From assembly GCF_035514885.1 (NCBI RefSeq), contig NZ_DATJCH010000010.1:124001-188000 (forward strand): a DNA stretch of 64,000 bases. Reading direction: 5' to 3'. A program made the translations under genes and the position numbers. Within the stretch, counting starts at the first letter, position 1, and the number at the start of each line of letters is the position of its first letter. Of the stretch, positions 27,062 to 36,900 are shown piece after piece. The stretch comes from Albibacterium sp035514885. Its GTDB lineage: Bacteria > Bacteroidota > Bacteroidia > Sphingobacteriales > Sphingobacteriaceae. The notes beneath the pieces are model-generated. The model saw only the letters and a program-made list of their open reading frames with translations. It did no database searches and was not told the DNA's origin.

Positions 27062-27907
27062 ATGAAGTTTGGTGTAAGTACGTTTGTTTGGGTATCTCCA
27101 TTTAGCACTGAATACTTTGACCTTCTTTACAAGGTAAAAACGATGGGCTTTGATATTATTGAAGTAGCCGTTGAAGATAAAGATATCATTGACTGGAAAA
27201 AATTAAAGACAATCGCTAAGAAATTAGAACTGGAGATTACTGTAAGCGGAGCTTTCGGTGCAAGTCGGGATATTTCGAGCGAAGATCAGAGTGTTAGGGC
27301 AGAGGGGCTTCAATACATCATTGATTGTATTGAAATTGCTAATTACTTAGAGAGTCCGGTTTTTGGTGGTCCCGTTTATTCGGCTGTCGGTAAATCTAGG
27401 TTAATAAGTTCAGAGGAAAAGTTAATCGAAAGAAATTGGTGTATTGAGAACCTTATTAAAGCGACAAAAGTAGCGGAAGAAAAGGGTGTTGTTATTGGCT
27501 TTGAACCATTAAATCGATTTGAAAGCGATATGGTAAATACAGCAGATCAAGCCTTGTCTTTTATAGAAGAAGTGAATAGCCCTTTTCTGAAAATTCAACT
27601 GGATACCTTTCATAACAATATTGAAGAAAAGGATATACCAAGTACAATTCGTAACATTGGAAAGAACCTATGTCATGTTCAAGGGAATGAAAGTGATCGA
27701 GGGACCCCTGGAACAGGAAACTTAGACTGGATAGGTATAAAGGATGCATTAAACGACATTAATTATACCGGTGCAGTTGTAATTGAAACCTTTGGATCTC
27801 CGTCAAAAGAATTAGCCAGAGCTGCCAGTATTTGGCGACCATTAGCCAACAGTGCGGACGAATTAGCATCTGAAGGACTAGCTTTTTATAAAAAGCTTTT
27901 TTCTTAA
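27062..27907 (+). CDS. Sugar phosphate isomerase/epimerase-like TIM barrel
   Basis: The 281-residue protein is an AP-endonuclease-2-type TIM barrel with metal ligands visible in Gly-Phe-Glu-Pro-Leu-Asn-Arg, Gln-Leu-Asp-Thr-Phe-His, His-Val-Gln-Gly-Asn-Glu and Val-Ile-Glu-Thr-Phe-Gly. The fold resembles D-tagatose/D-psicose 3-epimerases and related keto-sugar lyases. ATG 27062, one base after the upstream stop, is chosen over the overlapping ATG 27050. It is the last gene of the plus-strand operon and is followed by a strong terminator. Confidence 0.9.
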   Translation: MKFGVSTFVWVSPFSTEYFDLLYKVKTMGFDIIEVAVEDKDIIDWKKLKTIAKKLELEITVSGAFGASRDISSEDQSVRAEGLQYIIDCIEIANYLESPVFGGPVYSAVGKSRLISSEEKLIERNWCIENLIKATKVAEEKGVVIGFEPLNRFESDMVNTADQALSFIEEVNSPFLKIQLDTFHNNIEEKDIPSTIRNIGKNLCHVQGNESDRGTPGTGNLDWIGIKDALNDINYTGAVVIETFGSPSKELARAASIWRPLANSADELASEGLAFYKKLFS

Positions 27908-27915
27908 TAGATACC

Positions 27916-27964
27916 AAAAGAAATGCCCCCAAAAAGTTTCTGACTTTTTGGGGGCATTTCTTTT
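27916..27964. terminator. Bidirectional intrinsic terminator
   Basis: An 18-bp hairpin with a GC-rich centre (ATGCCCCCAAAAAGT paired with ACTTTTTGGGGGCAT) is flanked by A- and T-runs. It separates the convergent isomerase and DUF3823 genes and can stop both. Confidence 0.93.
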
Positions 27965-27983
27965 GTGTTGTTTTTAATATTAA

Positions 27984-28694
27984 CTAGAACTCTAGCTTCT
28001 TTAAGGGGGAAAAGATCATATCTTCCACACCCTGAATTTTAAGTCCAACTCTCGCATAAACATAGTTCTGACTTGGGGTTAAAGTTGGGATATCAACACT
28101 TAATTCAAGATTTGATAGTCCTGAAAGTTCGTCTCCAGATAATGAAGATTGTGCGATATTAGAATTAGAGTTTCCACTTACAAATTGGGTTTTATTGATG
28201 TATAAGTAAACTCGTTCCACATTTTTTCCTTCAGCACCAGTTATCACTTTCTCCAAATCAAAAACAGCAGAAACATTTTCTCCATTTGTCGATAAAGTTG
28301 TGTTTTTTATCAAATAAAATGGGATGACTTCTATATCCCAGGATTTGTTGCCATTTAATTCAATTAAAAGTGAATCTGCATTGCCGTTTGCGTTCATATT
28401 CCATTTAAAAGGTCCTTGTCCCATAGGGATAACAAACTTATAGGTTCCGTTGAATAATGTTGTTGAATACTCCCCCTCTTGATTGAAGGAGCTTTTTATT
28501 GGTGCGTACTTTCCGAAGCCAGATTGCCATAATTCAAATGAGACTTGATCTTGCTCTAGATAGATCTTTTCTCCTTGATAGACCAAGCGGCCGTTGAACA
28601 TTATTTCTGGAGCTTTGAAGTTGTCCTTTTCACAAGCTGTAAAACCGGTGATAATTAAAAGAACAACCAATATATTTTTAATTTTAGTTTTCAT
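27984..28694 (-). CDS. DUF3823-like lipoprotein of a SusC/SusD operon
   Basis: The 236-residue lipoprotein has Gly-Phe-Thr-Ala-Cys near residue 20. The N-terminal region (Phe-Asn-Gly-Arg-Leu-Val-Tyr-Gln-Gly-Glu) looks like a carboxypeptidase-regulatory-type sandwich, followed by a second beta domain. DUF3823 proteins normally follow susD, as here (11-base gap), and are thought to be surface-exposed glycan-binding accessories. It is the final gene of the operon. Confidence 0.78.
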   Translation of the reverse strand: MKTKIKNILVVLLIITGFTACEKDNFKAPEIMFNGRLVYQGEKIYLEQDQVSFELWQSGFGKYAPIKSSFNQEGEYSTTLFNGTYKFVIPMGQGPFKWNMNANGNADSLLIELNGNKSWDIEVIPFYLIKNTTLSTNGENVSAVFDLEKVITGAEGKNVERVYLYINKTQFVSGNSNSNIAQSSLSGDELSGLSNLELSVDIPTLTPSQNYVYARVGLKIQGVEDMIFSPLKKLEF

Positions 28695-28705
28695 GCTTTG
28701 CTGTT

Positions 28706-30598
28706 TTATTGATTAGGATTTTTTACAATTTTTGGATTATTTGAGAGAATTGTATTGTTGATCTCAGAATAATAGTTTCCTAATTGGAAGCGGTCGGCTC
28801 CAGTTACACGATCAGGAAGAACAACTTTGTATATCCATTTTCCATCGTTTGGCGTTCCTGGGGCATAGATTTTATATGGCCAAATACCATAGGGTTGTGT
28901 GCTAATTTTAGTAGAACTGCCAATATTTTTTACGATTTCGGTTTTGCTAATATTAGCACCATTAAACACTTCGTGGGCAATCCTCCAACGTTTCAAATCG
29001 AAATAATAGTGACCTTCAAAAGCCAGTTCTGCTCTACGTTCATGTACAATTCTGTCAAATGTTATTTGAGATGAATTTAATGGTGTTGTTAATCCTGCTC
29101 TTGCACGTACTTCATTCATATAAGTAGCTGCGGTATTTGCATCACCTAATTCAAAAGCTGCTTCTGCTGCATTTAGTAAAACTTCAGCATAGCGATAGCG
29201 TAAAAACGGAACTTCACTTTGCACTCCCCGTTGGCCCGAACCTGCTGCGGGATCCAGGTATTTCCGGATATAGAATCCTGTTTGAGCAGTAAACTCATAT
29301 CCATTGATAGGACCATCCAAGCCTACAACTTGTTCTGGAAGAGACTTTCCTGGAAGTGTCTTTTGCTGACCACGATCGTCGCCAGTGATGATACTTCCAT
29401 CAGCCAATTGATAACCTGCCCAAATATCAACAGTACGGCCTTTAAAAGTAGTTCCTGGCAATATAATGGTACCAGCTAATCGAGCATCTCTACCTGCGAA
29501 TATATCGGTTTGGTTATCATAATATACATATTCTCCTGTTGAGGTGTTTGTCTCAAAGGGAGCGAATGTATTATCTAGTTTTTCGAAAGATTGAGCTAAA
29601 TTCAGTGAAGGGTTAATTCGGCCACCTTCTTCTTCTTCCGCACCATATCGAGGTTGGTTTGAAATGGTAAATCCATGTACTTTGCCACTCTGCAATTTAT
29701 AATCTTCAATAAAGATCGATTCATTATTCCCATTTTTATCATAAAAAAGGCTAGCGAAGTTTTCAGACAAATTATCAGGTTTTTTTAGATAGAGAGCATA
29801 GCTTCCAACTGAGCCACTAATAATTTCCTGTGCAGATTTTAAAGCAATTGCATAATATTCATTTGATAAAGCTGCATCAATCCCTACTTCACCACCACTC
29901 AAGCTTACTTGTGGAGTTTTATATCCATATTTTGCAATAGATGCAGCATACAATGCAGCCCTAGATTGCATGGCAAGAGCAGCAGCAGCAGTTGCTCTCG
30001 ATTTTGTGTTCACATCTTTTGGAAGCAAGGGTTTTATTTCTTCCGCCTCCTTAATGATAAAGTCATAAATGGCACTCTCTTTTTCCCGTGGATTCTGTAA
30101 GTAAGTTGCATCACCACTAAAATCATACGTTAGAGGTTCGAGGATAAGAGGAACACCACCCATACGTTTCACTAATTCGAAATAATAAGATGCTCTGATG
30201 AAGCGTGCTTCAGCTTGCATTCTTTTCATTAACTCAGCATCTAAAGTTGTGTTTTTTGCTGCTTTGTCTATAAATAAGTTTAGTTCACGAATATATCCAT
30301 AATCCCAAATCGCCCAGTTCCCGTATCCCCAGCCGCTGTTTTGGAAATCACCATAACGACCTGCTTCAGACCAAAATGCTTCGTTAAAGTCACTCATGGA
30401 CGACCAGTTTTCAGGAGTAGCAAAGTCTACATAACGATTGTATAGATCAGCCAAAAGAGACAATACTTGTTTCTCATCGCCAAAGACCTGCTCTTCGGTT
30501 AATACTTGTTTGGGTTTTCTATCTAAAAACTCAGAGTCTTTCTTACATGCCCAGTTTAAACTCAGCATTAAGAGTATACATATATAAATTCTTTTCAT
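28706..30598 (-). CDS. SusD/RagB-family outer-membrane nutrient-binding lipoprotein
   Basis: The 630-residue lipoprotein (Asn-Trp-Ala-Cys) has the SusD N-terminal TPR-like part (Ala-Glu-Ala-Arg-Phe-Ile-Arg-Ala-Ser-Tyr-Tyr-Phe-Glu-Leu) and C-terminal signature (Leu-Arg-Tyr-Arg-Tyr-Ala-Glu-Val-Leu-Leu-Asn-Ala-Ala-Glu-Ala; Glu-Arg-Arg-Ala-Glu-Leu-Ala-Phe-Glu-Gly-His). SusD lids the SusC channel and captures the substrate, usually a glycan. It lies 18 bases after susC. Confidence 0.95.
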   Translation of the reverse strand: MKRIYICILLMLSLNWACKKDSEFLDRKPKQVLTEEQVFGDEKQVLSLLADLYNRYVDFATPENWSSMSDFNEAFWSEAGRYGDFQNSGWGYGNWAIWDYGYIRELNLFIDKAAKNTTLDAELMKRMQAEARFIRASYYFELVKRMGGVPLILEPLTYDFSGDATYLQNPREKESAIYDFIIKEAEEIKPLLPKDVNTKSRATAAAALAMQSRAALYAASIAKYGYKTPQVSLSGGEVGIDAALSNEYYAIALKSAQEIISGSVGSYALYLKKPDNLSENFASLFYDKNGNNESIFIEDYKLQSGKVHGFTISNQPRYGAEEEEGGRINPSLNLAQSFEKLDNTFAPFETNTSTGEYVYYDNQTDIFAGRDARLAGTIILPGTTFKGRTVDIWAGYQLADGSIITGDDRGQQKTLPGKSLPEQVVGLDGPINGYEFTAQTGFYIRKYLDPAAGSGQRGVQSEVPFLRYRYAEVLLNAAEAAFELGDANTAATYMNEVRARAGLTTPLNSSQITFDRIVHERRAELAFEGHYYFDLKRWRIAHEVFNGANISKTEIVKNIGSSTKISTQPYGIWPYKIYAPGTPNDGKWIYKVVLPDRVTGADRFQLGNYYSEINNTILSNNPKIVKNPNQ

Positions 30599-30616
30599 CT
30601 TGTTATCGCTTATAGA

Positions 30617-33600
30617 TTATAAAGTAAGGTTGATACCCACATTATAAAATTTGTTTTGTGGATATTGAAGGCCGTTGTCATCATTGATTTCCGGATCTAC
30701 ACCGAATTTTTTTAGATTGTCAAATGAGAACAGGTTATATCCATTAATATAGAATCGAGCCTTTTTTATTTTTATTTTTTCCAATAATGACTGAGGTAAT
30801 GAATATCCTAATTCAATGGTACGGGCTCGTAAGTAGGTCACGTTATGCAGCCAATAGGTAGAGTTCTTATTGTAATTACTATGCCCACCATTGTTAAATC
30901 TAAAGGCAGGGTATTCACCAGCTACCCATGGACTGTTTAGGTCAAAGATATCTTCTCGATGCCATCTGTCTGTTAATCGTTTATTTAATGCTCCTTCATT
31001 CTGATAAGGAAGCCTTTGCTCCCAGTTTTGATTCCAGGAATACATCGATCCACCTGAGAAATCCATATTGAAATCAAAACCTTTCATGGATAAATAAATA
31101 TTTAAGCCAAAGTTTACCGAAGGTTGAACACCTGCTCCATAACCGATTGGTCTTTCATCATAACCATTTATCTTTCCATCATTATTGACGTCTTTGTAAA
31201 TTAAATCACCCGGAAGGAGTGTTCGATTACCTTCCCCATCAATATTTACTGTGTAATTGTTTATCTCTTCCTGAGTTTTGAATTGACCTATGGTTTCATA
31301 GCCCCAGAAGATGTTATTATACCTGCCCTCGCCAGAGTTTCTATATTGATCCCATGAGTTTTCAAAAAGTGGTTTATAAGAAGAAATGAATTTTCCTCTT
31401 GCATAAGATACATTCCCGCCAATACTAAATACTAAATCTCCAGCAGTTCCATTATAAGCTAATGCAGCTTCTCCTCCTTGGTGGGCATCGCTGTTAACGT
31501 TTTCGTCCGGTAAAGAATATCCAAGTTCGCTCGGTACAACAATGTCATATTTTCTGCCTCTTAGACCTGTACGTAACCGGTAGAAATAATCAGCACTACC
31601 TGTTAGTTTATTGTTGAATAATGAGAAATCAACTCCAATATCGGTGATTTTACTTTTGAACCAAGAAATATTAGTTATTGGATTTCCTTTGTCACGTGTA
31701 CCAACAACCGGTACGCCATCGATGATCGTTATACTGGTATTATAGTTATAACCTATTAGATAATCGTATGGCCCAATGCCAATATCGTCATCTCCAAGTA
31801 TTCCATAAGAAGCTCTTAACTTAATATCATTTACGACAGAATTTGTTCCTAATAGCGATTTAATAAATGACTCTTCAGTAATTCTCCAACCGATAGATGC
31901 TGAAGGGAAATAACCCACTCGTTTATCTGGTGCGAATTTCCAAGAGGCATCTCTTCTTGCCGAAACTTCCAGGTAGTACCGTCTTGCATAATTGTAGTTC
32001 AGCCTTCCGATATAGCCAATGCGTGCTTCTTCATTATCATTATCATTATATGTATCAAGAGTGCTAAAATAGATAAGCGGAAGAACATTTGTTTCTGGGA
32101 CAGCATGTACCCATTGTTCCTGATCAAAGCGCTCTTGACGGTCAAATGCCAACACGCCTCCAATAGTGTGTTTGCCAAAAGTGTTGTCATAATTTAACCT
32201 GGCTTGATAGTTATTGCTGATTATTTTACGAGTTCTTCGTTCCCTCCAAGGATTTGTACTCCCTCCAGTTACAGAATAGGTGTCATCTTGTGGATTATAG
32301 GTGTAGGCTTCATAAGTATATTCATGTCCATTCATTACGTTATCAGCAATGTAATAAGAGTACATCCCATTTAGAGCTAATCCTTCTATTCCAGGGATCT
32401 TGTAGTCCAGTGTGAAGTTACTTTGCAAAACTCTCCACTTGTCATTTGAATACCCCCCAAGTTTCTTATTGTTATATGCCCAATTTGTTTCATTATGCTT
32501 AATATCATTAAGATAGGCTGGATTATCATTCGCATAGGGACGCTCCATGGGTCTATTTCTCATAATGGCGAAACGAGGTAACCAGTAGTCATCTCCTCCA
32601 GGTATACCTGGGTTATCTCTTTCTTCTATTCTTCCATTAATTTGAACACCCACCTTTAAGTTATCAGTGATTTGGGCATCCACATTACTTTGAATATTAC
32701 TACGGTCAAAAGTGAATTCTCTGCCTAATACAGAATTTTGATGGAGACGCGTTGCCGATAAATAATAGTTTATTTTATCTGACCCTCCAGTTGCATTTAC
32801 ATTTAAACTATTAAGAGGTGAATTATCTTGGATGATAAAATCTTTCCAGTTGAAAGATTGGTACCCCATCTCTGTTCCTAACTTATATTTATCCAATTCA
32901 GATTGAGTAATATTAGTAGATCCAAACTGATTCATTTCTGCTTCTGCTTTTCCACTCATCCATTGATAGGAGTCATTTACTACTTCGGGAAACCTTGCCC
33001 AATTTTGCCAACCCATATATGAGTCAACACTTATTTGGTTGGCTGTGCCTCTACGGCCTCTTTTAGTAGTAACCACAACAACACCATTGGCTGCTTTGAC
33101 ACCATATATTGCCGCCGAAGCATCCTTTAAGATAGTTATACTTTCAATATCATTTGGAGAAAGGTTATTAAATTGGCCTCCATCTTGTTGAATTCCATCA
33201 ATGACATATAATGGGTTTCCCATATTCCTGATTTGAATATTGGCACTTGCACCAGGTCTTCCATCAGGCATTTTAAAAGAAACTCCAGGTAGTTTACCTG
33301 CAAGACTGGAACTTACAGTTGAGCCTCCATGTACTCTTTCCAAATCCTTGCTAGTTACTGTTGATACTGCGCCTGTTAGGGACTCTCGTTTTTGTGATCC
33401 AAATCCCGTTACCACAACCTCGTTAAGTTGCTGGTCATCGGTCTCTAAAACTACCGAGATTTCAGAAGGAATTTTAACGGCTACTTCTTTTGCCATAAAA
33501 CCAATATTGGAGAAGACTAATGTTGCAGATCCCGCGGGGAGATTCAAGGAAAAAACTCCATCTTCGTTGGTTTGAGTGACTTGACTTCCGTTTTTTAAAC

Positions 33601-33796
33601 CAACAGTTACTCCAGGTAAGAGCTTTCCTTCTGTAGAAAGGACCTTTCCTTTGACTGCCATATCTTGGGCCAGAGTATGGTTGGTATAAAGTATACACAC
33701 ACTTATTGTGAGTATATACATTAGTTTTTTGAAGGTTCGACAAAGGCCACCGCCTTTATCTCCTTCTTCAACATTTTTTTCGTAATAATTTCTCAT
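30617..33796 (-). CDS. SusC/RagA-family TonB-linked outer-membrane transporter
   Basis: The 1059-residue protein has a long N-terminal leader before the hydrophobic signal core (cleavage near Thr-Leu-Ala-Gln). A carboxypeptidase-like domain follows (Val-Lys-Gly-Lys-Val-Leu-Ser-Thr-Glu-Gly), then a TonB-box-like region (Leu-Asn-Glu-Val-Val-Val-Thr-Gly-Phe-Gly), a plug (Pro-Leu-Tyr-Val-Ile-Asp-Gly-Ile) and a 22-strand barrel. It imports a substrate energised by TonB. The divergent hybrid two-component gene 175 bases upstream is its probable regulator. The SusC/D subfamily alone does not reveal the substrate. Confidence 0.95.
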   Translation of the reverse strand: MRNYYEKNVEEGDKGGGLCRTFKKLMYILTISVCILYTNHTLAQDMAVKGKVLSTEGKLLPGVTVGLKNGSQVTQTNEDGVFSLNLPAGSATLVFSNIGFMAKEVAVKIPSEISVVLETDDQQLNEVVVTGFGSQKRESLTGAVSTVTSKDLERVHGGSTVSSSLAGKLPGVSFKMPDGRPGASANIQIRNMGNPLYVIDGIQQDGGQFNNLSPNDIESITILKDASAAIYGVKAANGVVVVTTKRGRRGTANQISVDSYMGWQNWARFPEVVNDSYQWMSGKAEAEMNQFGSTNITQSELDKYKLGTEMGYQSFNWKDFIIQDNSPLNSLNVNATGGSDKINYYLSATRLHQNSVLGREFTFDRSNIQSNVDAQITDNLKVGVQINGRIEERDNPGIPGGDDYWLPRFAIMRNRPMERPYANDNPAYLNDIKHNETNWAYNNKKLGGYSNDKWRVLQSNFTLDYKIPGIEGLALNGMYSYYIADNVMNGHEYTYEAYTYNPQDDTYSVTGGSTNPWRERRTRKIISNNYQARLNYDNTFGKHTIGGVLAFDRQERFDQEQWVHAVPETNVLPLIYFSTLDTYNDNDNEEARIGYIGRLNYNYARRYYLEVSARRDASWKFAPDKRVGYFPSASIGWRITEESFIKSLLGTNSVVNDIKLRASYGILGDDDIGIGPYDYLIGYNYNTSITIIDGVPVVGTRDKGNPITNISWFKSKITDIGVDFSLFNNKLTGSADYFYRLRTGLRGRKYDIVVPSELGYSLPDENVNSDAHQGGEAALAYNGTAGDLVFSIGGNVSYARGKFISSYKPLFENSWDQYRNSGEGRYNNIFWGYETIGQFKTQEEINNYTVNIDGEGNRTLLPGDLIYKDVNNDGKINGYDERPIGYGAGVQPSVNFGLNIYLSMKGFDFNMDFSGGSMYSWNQNWEQRLPYQNEGALNKRLTDRWHREDIFDLNSPWVAGEYPAFRFNNGGHSNYNKNSTYWLHNVTYLRARTIELGYSLPQSLLEKIKIKKARFYINGYNLFSFDNLKKFGVDPEINDDNGLQYPQNKFYNVGINLTL

Positions 33797-33971
33797 AGAT
33801 CATAATTAAATAGTGAAATGGTTAATTTTAATGAACTCAAAGAAGATTAAATACATTCTATTAAATTGATCATTCTTTATTCAAAATGTCTCATTCAAGA
33901 AAAAGGGGCTATTTCAAGTGTCTGGTGGAGTATCTTTTTATTAGTTTAGATAAAATTTTAATACTTAGTGT

Positions 33972-36900
33972 ATGCTGAAGACGATTACCTCATTCATGTT
34001 TTTATGTTTATCGATAAACTACGTTTATGCTCAGCCTTATTATTTCCGAAATTATCAAGTTGAGGACGGATTGACCTATAACTCAGTTATTTCATCCTTG
34101 CAGGATAGTCGTGGATTTCTTTGGTTCGGCACAAAAGATGGACTGAATCGCTTTGATGGATATTCTTTTAAAAATTTCCAATATAACCCAACAGTGAAGG
34201 ATGGTATTGGTAGTAATTATATCTTTTCGCTTGATGAAGATCGCTTTCAAAATATTTGGGTAGCAACCTCTAGTGGATTGTATCGATATGATCCAATCGA
34301 TGAAACATTTACACTATTAGAAGAAACTAGGGGAGAAACCGTAACAGTGGTAAAGGTTGATAATAAAGGTGAAATCTGGTATATTTTAAATCAAACGCTG
34401 TTCTGTTACAATGCAAAAATTAAGACAATTCGAAATTATCAAGATGAGATGAGTTTTGTTACCTCTGTAGCTATAACTGAGGATGATGGTATGTGGGTAG
34501 CGAGTGGCGAAGGATACATAGCAAAATACATTCCTTCCTCAGACTCTTTTGTGCGTTATGATGTCTATAAGCATTCTGCACCGACCTTAATGAGGTGGAT
34601 ACCTGTGATAAAATCGGGGGGTAAAAATATTATTCTTGTAGGAACCCAAAGGCAGGGACTAAAAGTTTTTCATACAGAAGATTTTTCCTACAAAGATGTT
34701 CTTTCTTTAAATCCAGATAAGACACCTATCTATATTCGAGACATTATGCATTATCAAAAGGATGAGTATTGGTTGGCTACCGAGTCTGGTATATTTATAT
34801 ATGATCTAAAAAAAGGTTTAAAGCAGCAATTGAGGAAAGATCGAAATGATCCTTTTTCCTTGACTGACAATGCAGTTTACACCCTTACAAGAGATAAAGA
34901 GGGAGGTATATGGGCAGGCACATATTTCGGAGGTGTAAATTATTTTGCCAAAGAGAATTCATTTTTTCAAAAAATATTTTCAAGAGAGGCAGGTAATATT
35001 TTGAAAAACAATGCGGTGCGAGAATTAAGTGTTGATCAATATGGTTCAATGTGGATCGGGACAGAAGATGCAGGGTTAGTGAAATATGAACCAAAATCAG
35101 ATAAATTCACCTCATTTGCATCAGACGGAAGAAAAGGGAGTATCTCCCATAATAATATTCATGGTTTGCTAGCAATTAAAGATGAATTGTGGATCGGTAC
35201 ATATGAGCAAGGACTGGATGTTATGAATATAAAAACAGGCAAGGTTGTCCGGAATTATAGAGCAGGGAATAGTACTCTAGAAAGTAATTTTATCGAATCG
35301 CTCTGTTTAACAAAGAACAAAACACTCTATGTTGGATCTTCTGGAGGATTGTATTGGTATCAAAAAAAGCAAGATGATTTTATCAAGATTGAAGGAATTC
35401 CAAATGTTCACCTACACAGCATTGTTGAAGATAAAGAGGGAATATTATGGTTAGCTGCTTCAAATAACGGTGTGTATTTTTATAATCCTAAAAATGGGTT
35501 TGTTGGAGATTTAAAACACGATGGGTCAAATCCTAATAGTTTACTAAGCAATTACATCAACGACTTAACACTAGATAGCGAGGGGAACTTGTGGATCACT
35601 TCCGAAAATGGTTTGAGTAAATATGATATTAAAAATAAAAAATTTACACATTTATCATCTTTAAATAATTTTCCGAGCAATGTTTTTTATAAAGTGTTAG
35701 AGGATGAGAATAAGGGATTATGGATCAGTACTGCTAAGGGACTGATTTTTATGGATCCATCGCTCGATCATTGGAGGCTTTTTACCAAAAATAATGGTTT
35801 GTTAAATGATCAGTTTAACTATAAATCGGGTTATAAAGCGGTAGATGGAAGTCTTTATTTTGGAAGCGTAAAAGGACTTATTCGATTTAATCCAATCCAT
35901 AATACTTCTATCAATCATACGCCAGCGGTTTATTTTACAGGCTTCCAGGTTTCAAACCGTGAGTTGGGAATTAATGTGCCAGGATCACCTTTAAAAAAGT
36001 CAATCTTATTAACCAATTCTATTGTTTTAGGGCCCAAGCAATCTACCTTTAGTATTGACTTTGCAGCTTTAAGTTACGTTTCTCCTAAAATGACAAAATA
36101 TGCTTATCGCATGAAAGGAATTGAAAATGATTGGGTTTATCTAGAAACAAACCGTAAAGTATATTTTACAAATATTTCGCCGGGAGATTATTTGTTTGAA
36201 GTGAAAGCGGCCACTAATTCAGAATGGGGAGATGAAGTGAGCACATTGAAAATTACAGTGAAGCCTCCATTTATGGCGAGTAACTTAGCTTTTGGTATAT
36301 ATTTCATCATCTTAGTTTCAGGAGCTTATCTGATTCATAGGTTTAATTTAAAACGATTACATGAACGAAATAAACGAAAGTTTGCCTTATTTGAGACTAA
36401 AAAGGAAAGTGAAATATACCGAGCCAAATTGCAATTCTTTACCAATATCACTCATGAAATAAGGACTCCTCTAACCTTGATTAAAGGACCACTAGAAGCC
36501 GTAATAAAAGATCTAGATTACAATAGTACCCTTAATCCTAGTCTGATGATTATGCGAAAGAACACAGATCGTTTGATTCATTTAACAGATCAGTTGCTTA
36601 ATTTCAGAAAAGCTGAAGCCGATAATATTACCTTGAGTTTTGTTAAGACAGATGTTTGCGAATTAGTTAATGAAGTTTATAATAGATTTATTCATCTCGC
36701 AGAAAGTAAACAATGCGTATTTGAAATAAGTTTTCCTGAAAACGGATTAGTTGCTGATCTTGATGACGAAGCCGTTCGGAAAATCATTAGCAATTTGTTT
36801 AGCAATGCGATTAAATATTCGAATGGTACTATTATGGTTGATTTAGAGATTGATCACGAAGAGAATTTTTTCACTTTCAAAGTGAAGACTGATGGAAAAC